From Halorarius litoreus (GTDB taxonomy: Archaea; Halobacteriota; Halobacteria; Halobacteriales; Haloarculaceae): DNA of 64,000 nucleotides. The DNA lies in NCBI RefSeq assembly GCF_024362405.1, contig NZ_CP101454.1, positions 3,038,001 through 3,102,000 of the forward strand, written 5' to 3'. The position numbers and the translations under genes were made by a program. Below are positions 58,656 through 64,000 of this stretch, one piece after another (within the stretch, counting starts at the first letter, position 1; each line of letters starts with the position of its first letter). Below the pieces are notes generated by a model, which saw nothing but the letters and a program-made list of their open reading frames with translations, ran no database searches and was not told where the DNA came from.

Positions 58656-59783
58656 ATGGCTCGCAGCATCTCCGCCGACCGGCTCAGAGACGTCATCGAC
58701 GCGGGCGAGGAGTTCGCGCTGGTGGACACACGCGACGCCGAGAGCTTCGAGGCGTGGCACATCGACGGCGCCATCCAGTACGAGTACAAGCCCGCCCACG
58801 AGTTCGACGGTGACGACTTCCGCGCCGAGACTGGGCTCGACGGGGACACCCCCATCGTCACCATCTGTGCGAAGGGCATCTCCTCGGACGACTTCGCCGA
58901 CGAACTCGAGGCCATCGGCTACGACGACGTTCGCGTCGTCGCGGGCGGGATGGAGGCGTGGTCGGCGGTGTACGACCACGTCGACCTCGACGTCCCCGGC
59001 CTCGAAGTCGTGCAGGTCCAGCGGCGCGCGAAGGGCTGTCTCGGCTACATCGTTGGCGACCCATCGAGCGACGTCGCGGCCGCCGTCGACGTCACCCGCC
59101 ACACCGAGCAGTTCACGGCCTGCGCAGAGGAGCGCGGCTACGACATCGTCCGCGTCTTCGATACCCACGTCCACGCCGACCACATCTCCGGTGGGCGTGA
59201 ACTCGCCGACCGGCTCGACGTGCCGTACCATCTCGGCGCGAACGCCACGGACCGCGGAGTCAACTGCGAGTACGACGCGCTCGACCGCAACGAGACGGTC
59301 CCGGTCGGCAGCGTCGACGTGAAGGCGTTGTTCACCCCCGGCCACACCAGCGAGATGGTGAGCTACCTGTTCGACGACCGCGCGGTCTGTACCGCGGACA
59401 CGCTGTTCGTCGACGGCGTCGGACGCACAGAACTCCAGTTCGGCGACGCCGAGGCCGCCGAAGGGGCACAGGCGCTCTACGACTCCCTCCATGGGACGCT
59501 CCTTGCAGAGCCCGACTCGGTGATGGTCCTTCCGGGACACGCCTCCGGATCGCTCCACGGCGAGGCCGTGACCGCGACCATCGGTGAGGTTCGGCAGGGG
59601 TTGTCCGTCCTCCAGCGCGAGCGCGAGGCGTTCGTCTCGTCGCTCACGGACACCCTCCCCGAGAAGCCACCGAACTACGAGACGGTCATCGCCATCAACA
59701 CCGGCCGCGAGGGCGCGAACGACGACGAGGCGCTCCAGCTCGAACTCGGCCCGAACAACTGCGCGGCGGCCGGCGACGATTAA
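58656..59783 (+). CDS. Rhodanese-metallo-beta-lactamase fusion (persulfide dioxygenase-like)
   Basis: A 375-residue fusion. Residues 1-~105 are a rhodanese domain with active-site Cys in VTICAKGISS. Residues ~125-375 are an MBL-fold hydrolase with FDTHVHADHISGG, FTPGHTSEM, VCTADTLFVDGVGRTEL and VLPGHASG, the metal-binding pattern of ETHE1/persulfide dioxygenases. Fusions normally run MBL then rhodanese; here rhodanese comes first. Predicted work: oxidise glutathione-like or other persulfides to sulfite and exchange the sulfur with thiosulfate. Follows DUF2270 with its own TATA. Confidence 0.92.
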   Translation: MARSISADRLRDVIDAGEEFALVDTRDAESFEAWHIDGAIQYEYKPAHEFDGDDFRAETGLDGDTPIVTICAKGISSDDFADELEAIGYDDVRVVAGGMEAWSAVYDHVDLDVPGLEVVQVQRRAKGCLGYIVGDPSSDVAAAVDVTRHTEQFTACAEERGYDIVRVFDTHVHADHISGGRELADRLDVPYHLGANATDRGVNCEYDALDRNETVPVGSVDVKALFTPGHTSEMVSYLFDDRAVCTADTLFVDGVGRTELQFGDAEAAEGAQALYDSLHGTLLAEPDSVMVLPGHASGSLHGEAVTATIGEVRQGLSVLQREREAFVSSLTDTLPEKPPNYETVIAINTGREGANDDEALQLELGPNNCAAAGDD

Positions 59784-59786
59784 CAG

Positions 59787-61308
59787 TTAGAGTTCCCCAC
59801 GCTCGGCCATCTCCCTGACCTCGGCGGCCCGTTCGCGAATCGCCTCCAGTTCCTCGCCACGTTTGTCGTCGAGGTGTGCGTAGACGAGCCCCATCCGGTG
59901 ATTGCTGCGGAGTGGGTCCTCGTTGCAGTCGAGGAACGCCCAGTAGAGCGCGTTGAACGGGCAGGCCCCCTCGCCCCTGGCTTTGGTGTGGTAGTACGGA
60001 CAGCCGGAACAGTAGTCGGACATCCGGTTGACGTAGTTCGCGCTCGCGGCGTACGGCTTCGTCGCGAACACGCCTGCCCCGAAGACTCCCATCTCGACGA
60101 CGTTCGGCGTCGTCACCCCGTGATAGGCGTCGACGTAGCCCGCGTGGAACCACTCGTTCAACTGGGCAGGCTCGACGCCGTACAGCAGCCCGAAGTTCGA
60201 GAGGAGCATCAGCCGCTCGATGTGGTGGCTGTAGCCCCGTTTCCGAACGCCGTCGACGACATCCGAGAGGCAAGCCATCTCGGTGTCCCCGGTCCAGTAG
60301 AACTCGGGCAGGGACTCGCTCGCCGCCAGTTGATTCGCCGACGCGGGTCGGGCATCGTCTCGCGGTAGACGTGGCGCACGAACTCCCGCCAGCCGATCAC
60401 CTGACGGACGAACCCTTCGAGGCTGTTCAGGGGGACATCATCGCGCTCGGTCGCCGACTGGATGGCGCGCTCGACGACCTCGGCCGGGTGGAGGAGCCCG
60501 ACGTTGATGGCGGCCGACAGGAGGCTGTGGTGCATCGCCCACTCGTCGGCAAGCATGGCGTCCTGATATGGACCGAACGCCGCCAGCCGGTCTTCGAGGA
60601 ATCGATCGAGCGCGTCGAGCGCTTGCTCGCGGGTGACGGGCCAGCAGAAGGGTTCGGGGTCGGCCCAGTCGTGGCCCCCTTCGTCGTACGGGCCGGCGAA
60701 CTCGTCGCGGACCCACTCGCTCACCGCTCGTGTCAGGTCGTCAGGTTCGTACCGAGGTGGCTCGGGCGGGTCGTAGTCGTCGGGCGGCGTCTCACGGTTC
60801 TGGTCGTCGAAGTTCCACTCGACGCCGACGGGCTCGCCGTCGGCCATCAGGTACCCGGTCTCGCGGCGCACGTGCCGGTAGAACGCCTCGTGGCGGTACG
60901 GTGGTTCCCGGCCGTCCGCGTAGCTGTTCCACGTCTCGCGGTTACACAGGAACAGAGCGTTCTCCACCACGTCGAGCGTTCCGCCTCGTTCTTCGACGAG
61001 GTCGACGAGTCGGTCACCCCCACCATAACTCGCCGATTCCATCACCACGAGATCGTCGCCCGGATGCGCCTCGAAGTGGGCGTCGAACCCCTTGGCGAAC
61101 GTCTCGCACGTGTGGTAGTCGACGGTCACCCGCGCTCGCGGAGCGCGTCCCGGAACTGTCGCATCGCGGCGAACACGAGCGTCAGTTTGTGGGGGTGGTA
61201 GGGGTGGCGACGCGCGAAGCCGTGGGCCTCGACCATGAGCACCCGGTCGGCGTCGGTGACGGGGCCGCACTCGGGGTGGAGCTGGTCGCCGAGGACGAGA
61301 ACCGTCAT
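59787..61308 (-). pseudogene. Cryptochrome/photolyase-related protein (FeS-BCP) broken by two frameshifts
   Basis: Three frames read one photolyase-related protein. Frame one, from ATG 61308, is MTVLVLGDQLHPECGPV... to RERG-TGA (61126). Frame two continues RVTVDYHTCETFAKGF ... MPDPR. Frame three starts SANQLAASESLPEF and continues WTGDTEMACLSDVV to GEL-TAA at 59787. Adding one base near 61130 and one at ~60342 restores 507 codons. The four Fe-S cysteines of FeS-BCP proteins are there (EMACLSD, YCSGC, GACPFN). As assembled it encodes no full enzyme; a real loss of DNA repair/light sensing or two sequence errors are both possible. Confidence 0.85.
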
Positions 61309-61455
61309 GTGCTTGCATCGGTCGCGGCGGGCAAGAAGCCACGCGACCCAGTCGGGGTTGTCGGGGCTGTTGCCTGGCTTCGTTGAACCCCCGTATCGAC
61401 GCCGAGCCGGACGTTTGGACGCCTTTGCCAGAACCTTTCTTGAGGGGTACGGGGT

Positions 61456-61470
61456 GGGATAGAGTATCCC
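61456..61470. promoter_or_regulatory. Perfect dyad GGGATA-GAG-TATCCC touching the LVIVD gene start
   Basis: A 6-bp perfect inverted repeat ends directly before the ATG at 61471. In RNA it would be a small hairpin covering the ribosome landing site; in DNA it could be an operator. Confidence 0.4.
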
Positions 61471-63567
61471 ATGCAACGAGACGACCTGAGCGATACGACG
61501 CGGCGTGCGGTGCTGAAGGCGACGGCCGGTGCCCTCGGCGTGGCCGCAACGGGAACGGCGAGCGCCCACGAGTGGGGTAGTAGCTCGACCACGACCGCCG
61601 TCGAGGGGTCGGATGCCGGCGGCGACGACGTCCCCGGCGGCCACGGTGACGCCCGCCCCGTCGGGTATCACGCGCTCGGCAGCGCCGGGCCGGCGACGGA
61701 CAACCCCGACACAGAGTCGCGGAACCCCCACTACGGCGCGATGACGGAGATTCGGACCCACGGCGACTACGCCTACGTGGGGTTCTTTTCCTCCGACTCG
61801 CCGACGCCGGGCCGTGGGATGGCGATTCTCGACATCTCCGACTACAATAGCGCCACGAGCGACGCCGACCTCGACAGCGCGAACCTTTCGGTGGTCTCGT
61901 TCCTCCGGAACAACAGCACGGGCACCGCCGTCATGGACCTGAAGGTGAGCGACGACGGCGACTACGTGTTCCTCGGTACCCAGCCGTACACGGCACTGTT
62001 CCCGTCACCGACGGCTGACCCGGTGGCCGCCGCCTCCAAGAGCGAGGCGGGCGACCCGACGCCGAACACGGCTGACGACTCCGACACCATCGTCCCCGGC
62101 GCGGTCGTCGCGGTCGACGTCTCCGACAAGGCGAACCCCGAGACGGTCGGCGCCATCCAGATCTCGGGCACCGGCGTCCACAACCTGTTCCACCACCGGA
62201 TCGGCGGCGACGAGTACGTCTTCGCCGTCCACGACCTGAACGACGGCACCGAGGGGATGTACGTGCTCAGGTTCGACCGCTCGTCGGGCCAGCTCGAACT
62301 CGTCAACCGGTGGAGCCTCTCGGGAGACACCCGGCAGGGCGAACTCAATCCGGACATGCTCTACATCCACGACGTCGAGGTGCAGGACGACCCGATCACG
62401 GGTCGCCCTACCGCGTACCTCGGCTACTGGGGCGCGGGCCTGCAGGTGCTCGACGTCTCGAACCCAGAGGACATCGTCCTGAAGGCGCACTTCGACATGA
62501 ACGGCACCGGCCGGTGTCACTTCACCAGCCCGGCGCCCGAACTCGTCGAGACCTCCCAGGGGACGAAGCGCCTCGCCGTCGCGAGCCACGAGACGCCCGA
62601 CGACAGCGCGGACGCAGACGGCACCGGGAACGTCTACCTCGTCGACGCCTCGGGCATCTACGAGGAGGACGCCGAGGCCGGCCTCGCGATCGACACGGAG
62701 GGAACGAACGACGCGGGCGTCCCCGAACTCAGGGCAATCGGTAACTGGGAGTGGCAGAAGAAGCAGAGTGCGGGCGGCGAGAATGAAATCTCGTTCGGCA
62801 ACTTCGAGCTCTCGCCGCACAACTCCGACGTCGTCGTCGACGACGCCGGCGACGTCTGGGTCCACCAGGCACACTACCACGGCGGCGTCCGGTTCCTGAG
62901 ACTCGTTGACGAGGACGAGGGGTTCTCGCTGGAGGAACAGGGCTTCTCGCGACCGAAGTACAGCACCCCGGAGGAGTCCCGGATGGAGGGGCTCTCCTCC
63001 GTCGTTCCCAACTGCTGGGCGGCCGTCGAGTCGAACGGCATCACCTTCGCCTCGGACATCAACCAGGGCGTCCACGCCATCAAGGCGGACGACATCTCGG
63101 TCGGCGGCGCGCCGCCGACCGCGGACGTGGGCGTCAGCGACGACGGCTCGCTGTTCACCGCCGGGCAGACTGACATGGTCGACCTGAGCGTGTTCCCCGG
63201 CCGGTACGACAGCTTGTACGTCCGTGACCGCCTCCCGACGTCGTGGGGCGTCGTCGGTGGCGACGACCACTCGACGTACGAGGCCGGTGGCTCCCTGTTC
63301 GTCGAGGCCGCTGACACCGCAGGCATCGGTGACGGCTTCACCTACTTCGCGGAGGCACCCGCCAGTTCAGGCTCCTTCACGTTCGGCCCGGTCGAGGTCA
63401 GTCCCGACGGCGAGACCTGGCACGCGGTGCCCGGCACCATCCGCTCCAACGTCGTCCTCGGACAGAGCACCAGCCTCGGGACGGCCGCCGGTGCCGCCGG
63501 GATCGCCGCCCACCAGCGCGACCGCATCGTGGACTCGGTCGGCGACGTGCTCGGTCGCGACGAGTAG
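61471..63567 (+). CDS. Tat-exported LVIVD-repeat (beta-propeller) protein
   Basis: A 698-residue exported protein. The signal DTTRRAVLKATAGALGVAATGTASA is twin-arginine with a likely cleavage after ASA. The mature part contains several LVIVD-like blades, each of the type GDYAYVGFFSS ... GMAILDISD, TAYLGYWGAGLQVLDVSNPEDI and GDVWVHQAHYHGGVRFLRL, giving a predicted beta-propeller of ~500 residues. The last ~140 residues (from VGVSDDGSLFTAGQTDMVDLSVFPG) are a separate beta domain. No enzyme motif, so its role is unknown. It ends in an acidic tail. A halocyanin-type gene follows on the same strand. Confidence 0.86.
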   Translation: MQRDDLSDTTRRAVLKATAGALGVAATGTASAHEWGSSSTTTAVEGSDAGGDDVPGGHGDARPVGYHALGSAGPATDNPDTESRNPHYGAMTEIRTHGDYAYVGFFSSDSPTPGRGMAILDISDYNSATSDADLDSANLSVVSFLRNNSTGTAVMDLKVSDDGDYVFLGTQPYTALFPSPTADPVAAASKSEAGDPTPNTADDSDTIVPGAVVAVDVSDKANPETVGAIQISGTGVHNLFHHRIGGDEYVFAVHDLNDGTEGMYVLRFDRSSGQLELVNRWSLSGDTRQGELNPDMLYIHDVEVQDDPITGRPTAYLGYWGAGLQVLDVSNPEDIVLKAHFDMNGTGRCHFTSPAPELVETSQGTKRLAVASHETPDDSADADGTGNVYLVDASGIYEEDAEAGLAIDTEGTNDAGVPELRAIGNWEWQKKQSAGGENEISFGNFELSPHNSDVVVDDAGDVWVHQAHYHGGVRFLRLVDEDEGFSLEEQGFSRPKYSTPEESRMEGLSSVVPNCWAAVESNGITFASDINQGVHAIKADDISVGGAPPTADVGVSDDGSLFTAGQTDMVDLSVFPGRYDSLYVRDRLPTSWGVVGGDDHSTYEAGGSLFVEAADTAGIGDGFTYFAEAPASSGSFTFGPVEVSPDGETWHAVPGTIRSNVVLGQSTSLGTAAGAAGIAAHQRDRIVDSVGDVLGRDE

Positions 63568-63569
63568 CG

Positions 63570-63592
63570 CGACCGGTCCGCTGCGCCGGTCG
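63570..63592 (+). terminator. Hairpin CGACCGG-9-CCGGTCG after the LVIVD gene
   Basis: A perfect 7-bp stem starts 3 nt after the TAG, and a TTTTT run (63636-63640) follows later. The position suits a terminator, but the T-run is not adjacent, so the two may act separately. Confidence 0.4.
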
Positions 63593-63667
63593 ACCCCCGG
63601 TTATACGACATCTGTTAACATCCACCTCTCTGACCTTTTTCCCCGTTCCACCCCTACGTTAGCCTGC

Positions 63668-64000
63668 ATGAACGACTCCGAGTTCAGTCGTCGACGGTTC
63701 CTCGCAGCGACCGGGTCGACAGCCCTCCTCGCCGGCCTCGCCGGCTGTTCCGGCGGTGGCGGCGGTGACGGTGGTGACGGTGGTGGCGGTGACGGCGGTG
63801 ACGGTGGCGACTCCGAACCGACGGAGTCCCCGACGGAATCGTCGGGCGGCGACTACACGGAGGCGGAACAGCGCGTGGTCGACTACCTCGAAGCCGACCC
63901 CGCGGACGGCACGTTCGACGGTGAGTTCGTCGACGCGACCGGGCAGGACGAGATCTCGGTGACGGTCGGCTCGCAGGGCAACGGCGGCGCGTTCGCGTAC
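63668..64000 (+). CDS. Halocyanin-like blue-copper lipoprotein, 3'-truncated by window edge
   Basis: The first 111 codons of an exported copper protein. MNDSEFSRRRFLAATGS is a Tat signal, and LAGLAGC is the lipobox. Residues ~29-47 are a Gly/Asp run from a GGTGGC/GAC repeat (63750-63811), then TESPTESSGGD. The domain begins VVDYLEADPADGTFDGEFVDATGQDEISV and continues VTVGSQGNGGAFAY, the classical halocyanin opening. The copper ligands (His, Cys, His, Met) lie beyond the edge. It probably carries electrons outside the membrane, near the LVIVD protein. Confidence 0.85.
   Translation, partial: MNDSEFSRRRFLAATGSTALLAGLAGCSGGGGGDGGDGGGGDGGDGGDSEPTESPTESSGGDYTEAEQRVVDYLEADPADGTFDGEFVDATGQDEISVTVGSQGNGGAFAY

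Noticed and set aside
60209..61549. Taking the middle photolyase-related frame as a complete 446-residue gene
   Set aside because: Its first ~140 codons are unrelated Arg/Pro-rich reading; the family's true N-terminus is in another frame starting at 61308.
63750..63811. GGTGGC/GAC tandem repeat as a non-coding satellite
   Set aside because: It stays in frame and encodes the Gly/Asp linker after the lipobox of the halocyanin-like protein, a normal feature of such lipoproteins.
1..64000. tRNA, rRNA or other stable RNA genes
   Set aside because: None of the intergenic regions, which are short, showed a tRNA arm pattern (T-loop GTTCRA with matching stems) or rRNA sequence by eye.

Overview
The window looks like a chromosomal segment of a halophilic archaeon (class Halobacteria). 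GC content is high, and the predicted proteins are strongly acidic with few Lys and Cys. Haloarchaeal hallmarks include a PGF-CTERM surface protein, Tat plus lipobox signals, a halocyanin, an HTH_10 (Bat-type) regulator, archaeal-type pilins and a type III RuBisCO. Many genes have a TATA-like box about 25 nt upstream of the start codon, as expected for leaderless mRNAs. I saw no rRNA, tRNA, CRISPR array or insertion sequence.

Layout. 1-9.5 kb: an aldo/keto reductase cut by the window edge, a PGF-CTERM surface protein, a Bat-type regulator, unknown membrane proteins, a DUF4349 lipoprotein, a DUF2071 protein and a pair of bacterial-PH membrane proteins (YdbS/YdbT-like). 9.1-15.4 kb: a thiol-redox group (VOC protein, CcdA, TlpA-like lipoprotein, DUF3179 lipoprotein), two paralogous lipoproteins and a K+ channel with two RCK modules. 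15.4-23.2 kb: two exported penicillin-acylase family enzymes, a HAD phosphatase and an alpha/beta hydrolase. 23.2-27.2 kb: a 56-residue acidic protein, type III RuBisCO, an HTH regulator and a flavin-linked oxidoreductase. 27.2-36.0 kb: acyl-CoA catabolism (AidB-like dehydrogenase, enoyl-CoA hydratase, BKACE beta-keto acid cleavage enzyme, MFS transporter, carboxyltransferase with an N-terminal extension, second acyl-CoA dehydrogenase). 36.0-42.1 kb: an ATP-grasp enzyme, an MTH865-like protein, an AT-rich islet with a frameshifted small gene, an acyl-CoA synthetase, a membrane-bound hydrolase, a SnoaL-like protein and an AhpD-like protein.

42.1-52.5 kb holds a complete-looking type IV pilus-like machine. 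The seven-gene minus-strand operon encodes the assembly ATPase, the TadC/PilC membrane platform and five small membrane-anchored pseudopilin-like proteins with overlapping ends. It is divergent from a large pilin-like protein with a putative beta-solenoid body, which is followed by a convergent RecA/KaiC-like protein that has lost its P-loop. Related ATACC-containing elements lie in both promoter regions. 52.6-56.0 kb: DUF4396 membrane protein divergent from a copper P-type ATPase with an operator-like dyad. 56.0-59.8 kb: an HMG-CoA reductase with an extra N-terminal domain, a DUF2270 protein and a rhodanese-metallo-beta-lactamase fusion. 59.8-64 kb: a photolyase-related (FeS-BCP) gene broken by two frameshifts, a Tat-exported LVIVD-repeat protein and the start of a halocyanin lipoprotein cut by the window end.

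The most unusual non-coding structure is a 200-bp cluster of hairpins, mostly with three-base loops, at 32.8-33.0 kb. Four convergent gene pairs share stop codons in a 4-bp overlap. The three apparent frameshifts all correspond to one missing base, so assembly error must be excluded before calling them pseudogenes.
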